48,312 nt of DNA from Omnitrophica bacterium GWA2_41_15 (GCA_919902485.1 CAKKRB010000023.1:1-48312); one strand, 5' to 3'. Shown: positions 1 to 8,736, numbered from the stretch's first letter. Program-made: numbers and translations. The notes: a model not told the origin generated them from the letters alone.

Positions 1-658
1 ACGGGTCATATTCCATGGGCTCGTCTATGCCTTCACCTGCTTCATCTATTATGCCGTTTGCGTTATTATCTATCCCGTCAGAATCCAGGATCCTCTGGTT
101 CTGGTTGTCGTCTACGCCTGCCTCCCCAGGCTGGCTGTCTGGCCCGTATCTAAAGCTTACGATATCATCAAATGCATTGTCAGGATCTTTTAAACCGACA
201 CCAGTCAGGAATTTCTTAAGGTCAAGTTCGTACGGCGTCCATCCTTCTGTAACCTTTAAAGGAGAAAGGTTGTGTTTATACGCCGTATTTATATCCAGAA
301 AATTGTTTTCATCTCTCGCCAGAACAGCGTATCTTCCTATTGTTTCGCCTTCTTCATTATAGATATTTATCCATTTTGAATCAGGGGAAGCGTCTCCATC
401 ATTGTCAATATCTGCTCCTGTAAAAAGCGTGTGCCATTTCTCCTCAAAGCTGTCTATGTTCCTGTCATCTTCTTTTAAAACCTGCTGGGCATATGTAACT
501 CCTGATTGCGCGATATAAGATGCCCTGGTAGCTTCAAGATAATTAACCGCAGACTTTAACTCCAGTCTCATAGTAAACGCAAAAGACACTGCCATTATGC
601 CCGCAACTGCCAGGACGCTTATAACAAGTATTAATGCTATACCTTTTTCTTGCCTCAT
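1..658 (-). CDS. gspK: Type II secretion minor pseudopilin, GspK-like (3' end outside window)
   Basis: The reverse strand reads open from an ATG at 658 to the window edge, giving 219 residues without a stop. The N-terminus has a prepilin-type pattern: short basic leader, Gly, then a hydrophobic stretch (KG then IALILVISVL) followed by an amphipathic helix. The residue five after the predicted cleavage site is Leu, not Glu; lack of Glu5 is typical of GspK among pseudopilins. Residues from about 185 on are rich in Asp, Asn and Gly (DNNANGIIDE), suggesting metal or Ca2+ binding. GspK caps the pseudopilus tip with GspI and GspJ in the periplasm. A promoter-like TTGCAA-17-TATAAT lies only 8 nt before the ATG. 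The remaining T2SS genes would have to lie beyond position 1. GspK is the best family guess; another type IV pilin-like protein is possible. Confidence 0.72.
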   Translation of the reverse strand, partial: MRQEKGIALILVISVLAVAGIMAVSFAFTMRLELKSAVNYLEATRASYIAQSGVTYAQQVLKEDDRNIDSFEEKWHTLFTGADIDNDGDASPDSKWINIYNEEGETIGRYAVLARDENNFLDINTAYKHNLSPLKVTEGWTPYELDLKKFLTGVGLKDPDNAFDDIVSFRYGPDSQPGEAGVDDNQNQRILDSDGIDNNANGIIDEAGEGIDEPMEYDP

Positions 659-666
659 ATCTTTTC

Positions 667-695
667 ATTATACAAAGTAGCTTCTGGGATTGCAA
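667..695 (-). promoter_or_regulatory. Promoter of the GspK-like gene
   Basis: On the minus strand TTGCAA (695-690) is followed after 17 nt by TATAAT (672-667), and the ATG follows 8 nt later. The predicted transcript would start within a few bases of the start codon, with almost no leader. The site lies just past the hairpin terminator of the upstream gene, as expected for a new transcription unit. Prediction by eye only. Confidence 0.5.
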
Positions 696-702
696 ACAAA
701 AA

Positions 703-735
703 CCCCGTTCTTTTGGCAAAGCCAAAAGAACGGGG
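703..735 (-). terminator. 15-bp hairpin with T-run, intrinsic terminator
   Basis: A perfect inverted repeat (CCCCGTTCTTTTGGC and its complement, loop AAA) lies 30 nt after the stop of the MscS-like gene. On the minus strand the stem is followed by TTTTTGTTT, a classic rho-independent layout. On the plus strand no T-run follows, so it should work for the minus strand only. Its 3-nt loop resembles the other palindromic elements of the window. Confidence 0.8.
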
Positions 736-764
736 CGCGCTCCTTATAACAAAACTACCGTCGT

Positions 765-1439
765 TTATTTTCTTTTTAGATTATCCAATAATTCCTGCAT
801 CAGCTTGCCTGCTATATCCTTTGAACCAAGGCCGACTGCAAGCGCAACCGCCAGACCTACTGCTCCAAGTAAAATCGTAATAGTTGTATTCAATATCGCA
901 GTAGCTATGTTCAGCTGTTCCAGAGTCATAATAGCTGCGAATATCACTATCACGGTCTGCGTCACCTGGCTTAGCAATTTCGCCTGTTTTATACCTGCAT
1001 TCATAGAAGCGGTCATAACTATTGAGCCTATAACGCTCGCGAAAAATATACCAAGGGTAATTATAAAAATAGCGGCGATGACACTCGGTATATAAAGTAT
1101 GACCTTATCCAATAAAGACGCTACAACTGTCATGCCCAAAGCATTCAGGGAAGCCATAAATACCAGAAGCATTATTATCCAATAGATAAGCCCGCCTATT
1201 AATTCCGAAAGAGTGTTTTTTATTCCGCCCTTTCTTAAGACATCGGCAAGCCCTGATTTTTCGCTGGCAGCGTCAAACTGTATCATCTTTAACAGTTTCA
1301 CAACTACGTTCTTTAAAACCGCTGCTATAATCCAGCCTACTACCAGTATAACAAGTATACCTATCAACGTAGGCATAAATGTGGCTGCCCTTACCAGCAT
1401 AGCTTTAACTGGCTCAATTACTATAGCGCTCCAGTCCAT
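765..1439 (-). CDS. Small membrane protein of the MscS TM-helix type
   Basis: The 224-residue protein is mostly hydrophobic, with about five membrane helices (around residues 20-45, 85-110, 115-140, 150-170 and 180-205). It carries repeats of the conserved TM-helix type seen in CmpX and short mechanosensitive-channel-like proteins: an Arg/Lys-rich segment KNVVVKLLKMIQFD followed by a Gly-rich LLGAVGLAVALAVGLGSKD segment close to the MscS pore helix. It lacks the large cytoplasmic beta and alpha/beta domains of full MscS, so ion-channel gating is not certain. The open frame also allows a GTG at 1445, but AGGGGG would then touch the start codon; the ATG at 1439 has AGGGGG at 5-nt spacing and is preferred. 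It is followed by a terminator at 703-735, and two palindromic elements lie upstream. Confidence 0.75.
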   Translation of the reverse strand: MDWSAIVIEPVKAMLVRAATFMPTLIGILVILVVGWIIAAVLKNVVVKLLKMIQFDAASEKSGLADVLRKGGIKNTLSELIGGLIYWIIMLLVFMASLNALGMTVVASLLDKVILYIPSVIAAIFIITLGIFFASVIGSIVMTASMNAGIKQAKLLSQVTQTVIVIFAAIMTLEQLNIATAILNTTITILLGAVGLAVALAVGLGSKDIAGKLMQELLDNLKRK

Positions 1440-1454
1440 AGACACCCCCTTTTC

Positions 1455-1483
1455 TACATTCGCCCCGATAAATCGGGGCTCAG
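1455..1483. repeat. 29-bp repeat with CCCCGAT palindrome, copy 1
   Basis: The core is CCCCGAT-AA-ATCGGGG. A copy in opposite orientation with a single mismatch sits at 27771-27799, 26 kb away. Here it lies just upstream of the ribosome-binding site of the MscS-like gene. The match extends beyond the palindrome on both sides (ACATTCG and CTCAG flanks), so the two copies share ancestry and are not merely two simple hairpins. Confidence 0.8.
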
Positions 1484-1487
1484 TATT

Positions 1488-1521
1488 CCGCCCGAGGAAC
1501 CCCAGGTTCTATCCCGGGTGG
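1488..1521. repeat. Imperfect palindrome, probably a decayed element
   Basis: Arms CCGCCCGAGGAACC and GGTTCTATCCCGGGTGG pair imperfectly around a 3-nt CCA loop. It sits directly beside the repeat at 1455-1483 in the space between gpmA and the MscS-like gene. The stem has several mismatches, so it may be an older, eroded member of the palindrome population. Confidence 0.45.
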
Positions 1522-1582
1522 GCTTCATTTTCTAAGCAATAAAGTATATCCTATGATTTACCAATCGTCAAGGGCAGGCAGA

Positions 1583-2338
1583 TTACTTCCTGGCTTTTCC
1601 CTGATTTGCAACAGACGATACCGCTGCCTGGATTTTATCGGGATCTCCTAAATAATAGTGCTTTATAGGGGTTAAATCCTGGGTGAGTTCATAAATAAGC
1701 GGGATGCCTGTGGGTATATTTAATTTTACTATTTCTTCTTCTGATACATTATCCAGATACTTTACAAGGGCCCTTAAACTGTTTCCATGCGCGGCTATGA
1801 TAACCTTTTTGCCGGATTTCAATACAGGCGTGATTGTCTCTTTCCAGTACGGCATAACCCTTGCTACTGTCTCTTTTAGACTCTCTGTAAGAGGCAGGTC
1901 TCTTTCGCTAAGGCCTTTATACATTGGGTCATTCCCGGGATACCTCGGGTCCTTCTTTTCAAGCGCCATCGGCGGGATATCATAACTCCTCCTCCAGATG
2001 AGTACTTGCTCTTCCCCAAACTTCTGAGCCATCTCTGATTTATTCAAACCCTGAAGAGCTCCGTAATGCCGCTCATTCAACTGCCATGCATTATATATAG
2101 GTATCCACATGAGATCCATCTCATCCAGCGCAATCCATAATGTCCTTATGGCCCTTTTCAAAACAGATGTGAAAGCCACATCAAATACATATCCCTTTTT
2201 CTTTAAAATCTTTCCAGCCTCTTTAGCCTCTTCTTTTCCTTTATCAGACAAATCCACATCAGTCCATCCAGTGAATTTATTTTCCTTGTTCCAAACGCTT
2301 TCCCCATGCCGCAAAAGGACTAACTTTATATTACCCAT
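1583..2338 (-). CDS. gpmA: 2,3-bisphosphoglycerate-dependent phosphoglycerate mutase
   Basis: The enzyme interconverts 3- and 2-phosphoglycerate in glycolysis and gluconeogenesis in the cytoplasm. The 251-residue protein matches the usual length of dPGM. The phosphohistidine motif LLRHGESVWN places His at residue 11; NERHYG has the acid/base Glu at 89; the second catalytic His is in AAHGNSLRA (184). The long insertion between 85 and 150 (NERHYGALQGLNK, KKDPRYPG) is typical for the dPGM branch rather than broad-specificity phosphatases. The frame allows GTG at 2341, but the ATG at 2338 overlaps the previous stop as TGATG and has a GGGAG site just upstream, showing translational coupling to the small ORF before it. 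Confidence 0.95.
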   Translation of the reverse strand: MGNIKLVLLRHGESVWNKENKFTGWTDVDLSDKGKEEAKEAGKILKKKGYVFDVAFTSVLKRAIRTLWIALDEMDLMWIPIYNAWQLNERHYGALQGLNKSEMAQKFGEEQVLIWRRSYDIPPMALEKKDPRYPGNDPMYKGLSERDLPLTESLKETVARVMPYWKETITPVLKSGKKVIIAAHGNSLRALVKYLDNVSEEEIVKLNIPTGIPLIYELTQDLTPIKHYYLGDPDKIQAAVSSVANQGKARK

Positions 2339-2523
2339 CACGCTTCTCCCTTTTTAATCTTTTCCCAGATTTCTATTTTTCTTTTTGGCAAGGTCTTATA
2401 TACAAAATTATTTACTTCTTCCAGCCATTCCAATTTCGCCTTCGCAGGCATATCCATAGTTTCTTTAATATAATTGATATCAGGCTTAAAAGCAAATCCC
2501 TTTTTGATTTTCTTCTTATGCAT
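2338..2523 (-). CDS. Small partner protein of the nucleotidyltransferase, unknown function
   Basis: A 61-residue, Lys-rich, probably cytoplasmic protein that I do not recognise. The ATG at 2523 overlaps the last 8 nt of the nucleotidyltransferase gene and has AGGAAG 6 nt upstream, so it was preferred over an upstream start in the same frame. The C-terminal half (WLEEVNNFVYKTLPKRKIE) looks helical. A small gene translationally coupled to a nucleotidyltransferase is the layout of several toxin-antitoxin and defence pairs, but no signature proves this; it may simply be a structural partner. The following gene is gpmA, coupled by a 1-nt stop/start overlap. Confidence 0.7.
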   Translation of the reverse strand: MHKKKIKKGFAFKPDINYIKETMDMPAKAKLEWLEEVNNFVYKTLPKRKIEIWEKIKKGEA

Positions 2524-3016
2524 TATTCTTCCTGAGTCTTTCAACTTCTCTCAATGCCTCTATATCTGTGATATCCTGCGGCCTGCCAGCAATTGCCTTC
2601 ATCTTTTTTAAATATTTTATAGATATAATAGGTATCTTGACTCTTCCTGCTTTTATGTCTTCCTTTTCTTTATAAGCTTTTTCAAAATCTACAGGCTCAT
2701 AAATAAAGACATCTATGTGGTCCTGATGCCTTTTTAAATGGCAAAAAGAAAATACCAGCATGTTTTTTTCTTTTTTCCATTTTTCCCTGCTGGATTTATC
2801 TGCAAAATCTGATGCCTTAACAGGAATCTTTGGCCTGTATCCTAAATCAGTTAATACCTCTATAAATTTTAATAAATTCTTTTTTTCAAAATCTACAAAT
2901 AAATCAAGGTCAGCTGTCATCCTTACTACGCCATGTAAAACTACAGCCCAGCCGCCAACAACTAAATATCTGACCTTGGTTTTATTCAGCCCCCTGAACA
3001 CCTTTTCATAAAACAT
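2516..3016 (-). CDS. Nucleotidyltransferase-fold protein (AbiEii/DUF6036-like)
   Basis: The 166-residue protein carries the DNA polymerase beta-type minimal nucleotidyltransferase signature: VVGGWAVVLHG (Gly21-Gly22) followed by RMTADLDLFVD with Asp36 and Asp38, and a later IDVFIYEP strand that could give the third acidic residue. Such proteins transfer nucleotides to RNA, proteins or small molecules; family members occur in type IV toxin-antitoxin pairs and as stand-alone enzymes. The ATG at 3016 is preferred over a GTG at 3031 because a TATATT box sits 6 nt before it with TTGATT 17 nt further up. It overlaps the following 61-residue ORF by 8 nt. Substrate unknown. Confidence 0.72.
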   Translation of the reverse strand: MFYEKVFRGLNKTKVRYLVVGGWAVVLHGVVRMTADLDLFVDFEKKNLLKFIEVLTDLGYRPKIPVKASDFADKSSREKWKKEKNMLVFSFCHLKRHQDHIDVFIYEPVDFEKAYKEKEDIKAGRVKIPIISIKYLKKMKAIAGRPQDITDIEALREVERLRKNNA

Positions 3017-3022
3017 AGGTTT

Positions 3023-3051
3023 AATATACACCAGGCTGGATTAAAAATCAA
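3023..3051 (-). promoter_or_regulatory. Probable promoter giving a leaderless mRNA
   Basis: TTGATT (3051-3046) and TATATT (3028-3023) are separated by 17 nt on the minus strand, and the ATG follows 6 nt after the -10 box. There is no ribosome-binding site. The same 6-nt -10/ATG distance occurs before era, the FAD-linked oxidase and the YkgJ-DUF2156 gene. Confidence 0.4.
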
Positions 3052-3151
3052 AGGAAATTAACTGTTCAGGCATTTGGCAGGCGAAACTATGCGGAAGAAT
3101 CAGAATTAATTCCATCCACTTGCGCTATATAAGGCAAACCATATGCGCGGG

Positions 3152-6100
3152 TTATAAATTTTCTCTTGCGCTATGGCTACTATGAAGTATGGCATTAGTT
3201 CCTGGTTCTCCAAGCCATACATTGCCAACTCTAAAGGTAAGCGCGCAATCTTGCCTCCTTATTCCCTTTAAAATTGTCTTATATATAGCTTTTCCATTTT
3301 GAAAATATTCCAATTCTAAAGGAATAGTTACCCATGCCGCATCATCAGGGGTATCGGGAGATGACATAGCATTGGTTCTCACATAGGCCCTTGGCGGTTC
3401 TACTCCAGGCGCAATGAGTATCTCAATAAATACTTCCTCTTTACCATCGCTCAAATCTACAGGAAGCGTCTCTCCAAGCGCAGGCTCTGCTCTTGAGATT
3501 TGAATACCATGAGCAGAAAGATTAATGTTTGCCTCTGTCATAGCGTCATTCTTGCCCATAAGCTTAATATCAAAGGTTTCATTTTCTCCTATTACTTCGC
3601 TCCACCATATAAGGTACGCAGCTATTGTATTACTAACAGTCAATTTGCGGCTTAAAGGTATGGAATTTACTTCATTTCGAGCATAAGCCTCACGATTATT
3701 GTTATAAAAATCTATGTCACGATTAAATGCCTCCCAGAAAGCCCCTTCTGTATTATCGCAAGGCACTATCAGGTTAACGCCTACACTTCCAAGAGAGATT
3801 TGTGTGCCGCCTTCTATCCATGGAGCTGCCAGCTGTTTACCCCCGCTTGCAGTCACGTCAGCTTCCTTAAATTCTTCTGCTCCTGTTCCTCTTCTTGAAA
3901 CCTGACCTTGTACATTCGTAGCTGCAAGAAGCACTCTTTGCTCTTCAGGAGTAAATTTATCAACTAATATAAATGTGCCTTTATAAGCAGAATTCTCTCC
4001 ATTCTTTTTCTTATCATCTTCTATCTCCTCTGCCAATCTCCTGAGTTCTCTATAAAGAGCTATGCTCTCTCTATAAGGCTGGGCATTAGCAAAAAATATA
4101 ACCTGAGCGCCTTTTTTTACTATTTTTCTTATATTCTCTTTTGTAAAAGCCTTAAGGTCTTCTGTCCCGCCTTCCTCAATCCTGCCTTCTCCAATTCCAA
4201 GCTTTTCAGGAACAAGCCGTCCGCTATAGGATATAATAATTTTTTCAGGGTCGAGCTCCAAATACCCTGAGATAATCAAAGGGCTGCTTTTTTTCTCTTT
4301 CAGCATACTGATTAATTTTTCCTTTGCCTTTTTATCTGCAGCTATCATCTGCTCTATTGTAGGATGCTCTACATCTGCATCAGGATATAATTCCAATAAT
4401 ATCTTACGGAATTCTTTTGCTGAAAGCTCGCGCAAGTCTCCATTCGCAAGGCCGCGTAAAGGCAGTGCGTCAATTTCGCTTACTTCAAATGCATGTATGC
4501 GCGAAACACCATTAGGCATATGAGATGTCCTTAACCCTACAGAGCTATCATCAACAACTATCTGACCATCAGGAAGTTTGCTCAGATAATACCAATGATA
4601 CTCATCTTTTATGCCTCTTTTGTCTCTTAAAAACTCGCGCGCTTCTTTAAGATTCTTAAAATATTTAATTGCCCTGTTATTATAAGTATGCGTAACACCT
4701 GATATTGGGATCCTTGCTAAGGCAGCGTATTTTTCAGAATCTTTCTGGTATAAATATCTCCTGTAAAACGCAGCAGGCAGGACCTGACTGTCATGCAGGC
4801 TCAGTAAAATATTTCCCCAGCCTTCTTTTCCACTGCTCTCATCCGCCATTTGAGCCATTCTATTTACTAGTTCAGTAACTGCTGCTGAAAAGAAATCTGT
4901 AAACTCGTCCTGTGTGACCCTGCTGTCTTCCTTGCCATATTTATAAAGTTTCCCTACATAATATCTTTCTTTATCCCTGATCAAATAATCTTCCATCTCA
5001 AATATTTCTGTCTCTCCTCTTTCGTTTGGAACCGCTATTTCTTTAATGCGCCTATAGACCTCAACGTGAATAACTCTTCCTCTAAACTCTACCTCTAAAT
5101 CATCTATTATCTTTTCTCCGGGATCCTCGTTAAAATCATTATAGTAGGGCTCGGCCCATACTAATCTTGCCTTATCTTTTATAAAGCGCTTTATAGCCAC
5201 GCTTTTAGATACCGTAACCCTGCCAAGGCCTCCTGCCATACGCGATATCTCCGGCGCAGCAATAACAATGGTTTTTCCTATTAAGTTGGGCGCGTATTTT
5301 TTAAGCCAGTCATCCGGTATCTTTGATGGAGGTAAAAGCGTAAGTCTAATACTGTCAAATATGGTATGGCTATAAAAATTTTCAGATGCGCCTTCACTGC
5401 CATATGTTTTTTCAATGCCAGAAATTCCTGCTATAAGTTTCTGCTGTGCGGCTTCATCCATCGTAGAGACAGCATCCCATATAGGATAAAATGCCTCTAC
5501 AGGATAGTAAGGCCAGAGTTCTTTTGCATACTTTTCATAACTCAAAAGCAGTGCATTGAGCTGGGATGAATCGCCAAGCTTAGATTCTATTTCTTTCCTT
5601 ATATAATCATAGTCATTACACCATAGAGCTGCTGTGCGGCGTTTCTTATCTCCTGAAATCTTATAGTAACCTTTTTCCCTTTCGATCAATCCTGATGCTG
5701 AGAGTTCACCTAGTAACCCTACAACATATTCCGCAGAAAGCTTTGCATCCTGTTTTAAAATTCCTAAAGCCTTCATCTTAGACTCAAGTTTTTCTCTTAT
5801 CCCTTCAGCTGTTACAGGCCCTTCTTCTATTAAAACCATATCCAGCGCTGTCTGGAGCTTTAACCATTTCGGCTCTGTCACAATCTGCCCGCTTCTCAAG
5901 AATAAAAGCGAGGCAGGATCCATCATACCCTTCAACAGCTTATCCTTTTCAATCACCTGGATATCTGACCTATATTGGCCTCCTCTTAGATTAACGCATA
6001 ATGTATACATCTTAACGCTATTTCCAGCCTCGTCCTTAAAGTCAACTTCCACAATGCCTTCATAGTCATCACCTATATGCTGATATCGCACTTCAACTTT

Positions 6101-8095
6101 CCCCTCATAATCTAATATTTCTTTTACTATCTCTCTTACTTTTTCTGAAAACTCAGCAAACCCGGGGAAAATCCGTTCTGCTTCTTTTTCTAAATCTACA
6201 TAACCCTGGAACCCATACATATAAAAAAGAGGATGCGTATATCCTTCAGCTGTCCCTGAATATTCCATAATAGAAACTCTTTGCCTGTCTTCTTCAGACA
6301 AGCTAATCCACGCCATATACACGCCAAGATAATATGCCCTTAATTTATCTATATTCCATTCCCCTCTCATATCCTTTCCTATGGCATTGATAATAGGACC
6401 ATACTGGGCCTCATCATGGTCATCAAAAATTACCCATGAGGATTGGGGTCTGGATAAATTTCTAAGCCTGGCTTTGAGCAACCCTTGCAATGTTTTAAAA
6501 GAAGTTTGGCCTTCCTGCCTACTGCCGTAATCTCTCAATTCATTATGTATGCCTCCTTGACCTTGTGACTTTGAAAGCACAAGATCTGCGTGAGGCACTT
6601 CTAAAAAGTGTTCCCATTCTCCAATCAGGCCAAGGCCAAGCTTTTTAGCATTTTCCCAGAGTCTATATCCGCCTTTGCTCAAACCTCCCATCTGATCGCA
6701 GCGCACCCATTGAACTCCTAATTTTCTAAGCCTCCTTAAGAACCATGTTGCCAATAATACTGTCTCATCTTTGGAATAATCAAGTTGATACCCCCATGGG
6801 CTGGGCTGATTAGAATAACACCTGTCCGGAAACGGCCTTCCTGATAAATCGCCTCCTGTATGCTCAAGCACAATATCCACTATTATCTCTACCCCATTCT
6901 TTCTCGCCGTATCCACAAGTAATCTAAAATCCTCATCATTCCCATAACGCGGGTCAAAATATAATCCGAAATAACTATAAGGAGAAAGTTCAGCCCCCAT
7001 TGCCTGCAGGCTGCCCATAAGCATTATGCTGTCGTATCCCTTATATCTGGCTATATTATTTGCAAGCCATTTAAATCTATTAGTCTCTGTTTTACATTCT
7101 GCGTCAAGATTTACCTGTTTTATTATTCTTGGCTTTTTAAAAGGAGGGTTTTCTGTGGACTCAAAAGATTTATTATTCTCATACTCGGTTTTAACCTTTT
7201 CTATAAGCGCTTTTACATCCTCATCCTGAACCCCGGAACGGTTATAAATCTCCTCCAGATATTCTATCAACTTTACAGGTAAGCCTACCATTGTTATATC
7301 TCCGCCAAACTCTGAACTATTCTCTGATGCCTGATTTATATACCCGATTAAGTGCCTTATTAAATCACAATTCCATGGAAGCTCTTCTTTGAACTCTTCT
7401 GCCAGTTTTGATTCTAAAGAAACAGCTGTTTGCTTTAATCTATGCATAACGCTGCCGTCTGTTTCTTTAAGTTCCTGCATAAAAATATTCACATATCTAA
7501 CCACAGCCTGATCCTGTTCTTCTTTGCCTGGCTTCAATCTTACGGCTTGTAGCGCAATTTGATATCCTTCGCCATGCCCATTGTGGTATCGAACAAAACC
7601 AGCATAGCTCATTAATGCCAAATATAACCTGTAATTAAATTTATCCCCGTCTGCCTTTTTCAGATTTTCAACCAGCCAGCCTGCAAACTTAACAGGATCC
7701 TGCAGAATCTGCTTATCAAGTGTCCCAGGCAAAGAACCTGTTTCTTGTTCTAATAAAAATTCTCTCCATTTTTCTACCTCTTCTCCTATTTTTCTATTGC
7801 CATGCTCATCAAAACCGGATAATTCAGCATCGCTGCTATCCAAAAAACCAAGAAGTTTCTTATTGGTTACAGGGATATGTTTTTCTCCGTAAGCAAAAAA
7901 AAGATTTGAGGTCAGACTGAATAAGCTGCTCCTTTGCTTATCGATCCCAATAGGGACTCTTAATTTATGTCTTATATTTAACTTATGTTTTAAATATATT
8001 GTATCTTGAGATGATAATAAAGAAGTAAAGACAAAGATTTGGATTAATACGCAGGATATTATCTTTTGGATTTTATGGTGTGTGGAGTTTATCAT
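3152..8095 (-). CDS. Giant GH13-like / GT-B glycosyltransferase-like fusion protein
   Basis: The 1647-residue protein starts with a hydrophobic segment (about 11-29) that could be a signal peptide or anchor. Residues about 340-690 form a GH13 alpha-amylase-type region with recognisable motifs: DIVLEHTGG (407-415), VRCDQMG (nucleophile Asp467), IGEWEHF (acid/base Glu493 or 495) and IFDDHD (Asp561). Residues about 745-815 look like a winged helix. Residues about 940-1500 resemble GT-B glucan synthases or phosphorylases: IVIAAPEISRMAGGLGRV is like the GGLG loop of GT5, and SYSGRLVPEKLG and a late ASGGKQ segment are also GT-B-like. The last 130 residues look like a beta-sandwich. It probably acts on alpha-glucan in or near the envelope. 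It is transcribed alone behind TTGACA-17-TAAACT. Domain calls in the second half are by resemblance only. Confidence 0.7.
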   Translation of the reverse strand: MINSTHHKIQKIISCVLIQIFVFTSLLSSQDTIYLKHKLNIRHKLRVPIGIDKQRSSLFSLTSNLFFAYGEKHIPVTNKKLLGFLDSSDAELSGFDEHGNRKIGEEVEKWREFLLEQETGSLPGTLDKQILQDPVKFAGWLVENLKKADGDKFNYRLYLALMSYAGFVRYHNGHGEGYQIALQAVRLKPGKEEQDQAVVRYVNIFMQELKETDGSVMHRLKQTAVSLESKLAEEFKEELPWNCDLIRHLIGYINQASENSSEFGGDITMVGLPVKLIEYLEEIYNRSGVQDEDVKALIEKVKTEYENNKSFESTENPPFKKPRIIKQVNLDAECKTETNRFKWLANNIARYKGYDSIMLMGSLQAMGAELSPYSYFGLYFDPRYGNDEDFRLLVDTARKNGVEIIVDIVLEHTGGDLSGRPFPDRCYSNQPSPWGYQLDYSKDETVLLATWFLRRLRKLGVQWVRCDQMGGLSKGGYRLWENAKKLGLGLIGEWEHFLEVPHADLVLSKSQGQGGIHNELRDYGSRQEGQTSFKTLQGLLKARLRNLSRPQSSWVIFDDHDEAQYGPIINAIGKDMRGEWNIDKLRAYYLGVYMAWISLSEEDRQRVSIMEYSGTAEGYTHPLFYMYGFQGYVDLEKEAERIFPGFAEFSEKVREIVKEILDYEGKVEVRYQHIGDDYEGIVEVDFKDEAGNSVKMYTLCVNLRGGQYRSDIQVIEKDKLLKGMMDPASLLFLRSGQIVTEPKWLKLQTALDMVLIEEGPVTAEGIREKLESKMKALGILKQDAKLSAEYVVGLLGELSASGLIEREKGYYKISGDKKRRTAALWCNDYDYIRKEIESKLGDSSQLNALLLSYEKYAKELWPYYPVEAFYPIWDAVSTMDEAAQQKLIAGISGIEKTYGSEGASENFYSHTIFDSIRLTLLPPSKIPDDWLKKYAPNLIGKTIVIAAPEISRMAGGLGRVTVSKSVAIKRFIKDKARLVWAEPYYNDFNEDPGEKIIDDLEVEFRGRVIHVEVYRRIKEIAVPNERGETEIFEMEDYLIRDKERYYVGKLYKYGKEDSRVTQDEFTDFFSAAVTELVNRMAQMADESSGKEGWGNILLSLHDSQVLPAAFYRRYLYQKDSEKYAALARIPISGVTHTYNNRAIKYFKNLKEAREFLRDKRGIKDEYHWYYLSKLPDGQIVVDDSSVGLRTSHMPNGVSRIHAFEVSEIDALPLRGLANGDLRELSAKEFRKILLELYPDADVEHPTIEQMIAADKKAKEKLISMLKEKKSSPLIISGYLELDPEKIIISYSGRLVPEKLGIGEGRIEEGGTEDLKAFTKENIRKIVKKGAQVIFFANAQPYRESIALYRELRRLAEEIEDDKKKNGENSAYKGTFILVDKFTPEEQRVLLAATNVQGQVSRRGTGAEEFKEADVTASGGKQLAAPWIEGGTQISLGSVGVNLIVPCDNTEGAFWEAFNRDIDFYNNNREAYARNEVNSIPLSRKLTVSNTIAAYLIWWSEVIGENETFDIKLMGKNDAMTEANINLSAHGIQISRAEPALGETLPVDLSDGKEEVFIEILIAPGVEPPRAYVRTNAMSSPDTPDDAAWVTIPLELEYFQNGKAIYKTILKGIRRQDCALTFRVGNVWLGEPGTNAILHSSHSARENL

Positions 8096-8136
8096 ATATT
8101 ACAACTTATTGACAATCTTTTATAAAGAATAATATT

Positions 8137-8165
8137 AGTTTAACACATATTTCTAACTATGTCAA
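8137..8165 (-). promoter_or_regulatory. Promoter of the GH13/GT-B fusion gene
   Basis: TTGACA (8165-8160) is followed after exactly 17 nt by TAAACT (8142-8137) on the minus strand. The expected leader to the ATG at 8095 is about 35 nt of AT-rich sequence with no obvious ribosome-binding site. Confidence 0.6.
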
Positions 8166-8184
8166 TCTCTAAAAATCAATAAAA

Positions 8185-8736
8185 TTACTTAGACAGGGTT
8201 ATTGATGTCTGAGCCTGGTATTTGCCTTTACGGTCAGCATAGGTGGTTTCGCATTGTTCGCTTGACTCAAAAAATACAACCTGGCCTATACCTTCATTGG
8301 CGTATATTTTTGCGCTGGAAGGTGAAGTATTGCTTATAGCTATTGTAAGATAACCTTCCCATGAAGGCTCAAGCGGAGTAACATTTACTATTACCCCAAT
8401 CCTGGCATATGTACTTTTGCCTGTGCAAAGCGCAAGAACATTTGAAGGCATCTTAAAATACTCAAATGACCTTGCAAGTATAAACGAATTAGGCGGTATG
8501 ATGCAAAAATCGCTTTTCAAGTCTTGAAATAAACCTGGTTTTACATTTTTGGGGTCTATTGTATCTTTACTGCCAGCATACTTGAATATCTTAAACTCAT
8601 CAGCTAATCTTATATCATAGCCATAACTTGATAAGCCATAGGATATATTGCCTTTTTTTATCTGATCTGGCTCAAATGGCTTGATCATTTCATATTCAAG
8701 AGCCATCTTTTTAATCCAGGTGTCTGGTTTTAGCAT
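8185..8736 (-). CDS. dcd: dCTP deaminase
   Basis: The enzyme deaminates dCTP to dUTP, feeding dTMP synthesis. The 183-residue protein has the family core GKSTYARIGVIVNVTPLEPSW at about 110-132, with the Ser/Arg pair in GKSTYAR and the catalytic Glu in PLEPSWEGY, then AKIYANEGIGQVVFFE and a C-terminal QAQTSITLSK. The ATG at 8736 overlaps the nrdJ stop codon by 7 nt; an upstream GTG at 8760 in the same frame would lie well inside nrdJ and adds non-family residues. Coupling with nrdJ makes a deoxynucleotide supply operon. A bifunctional deaminase/dUTPase activity cannot be excluded. Confidence 0.93.
   Translation of the reverse strand: MLKPDTWIKKMALEYEMIKPFEPDQIKKGNISYGLSSYGYDIRLADEFKIFKYAGSKDTIDPKNVKPGLFQDLKSDFCIIPPNSFILARSFEYFKMPSNVLALCTGKSTYARIGVIVNVTPLEPSWEGYLTIAISNTSPSSAKIYANEGIGQVVFFESSEQCETTYADRKGKYQAQTSITLSK

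Noticed and set aside
634..1095. Plus-strand open frame antisense to the MscS-like gene
   Set aside because: It crosses a terminator hairpin, has no ribosome-binding site and mirrors the hydrophobic codons of the real gene.
2516..3016. Firm toxin-antitoxin call for the nucleotidyltransferase pair
   Set aside because: Layout fits, but neither the small protein nor the enzyme shows a residue pattern specific for a known toxin-antitoxin family, and the operon link to gpmA argues for caution.
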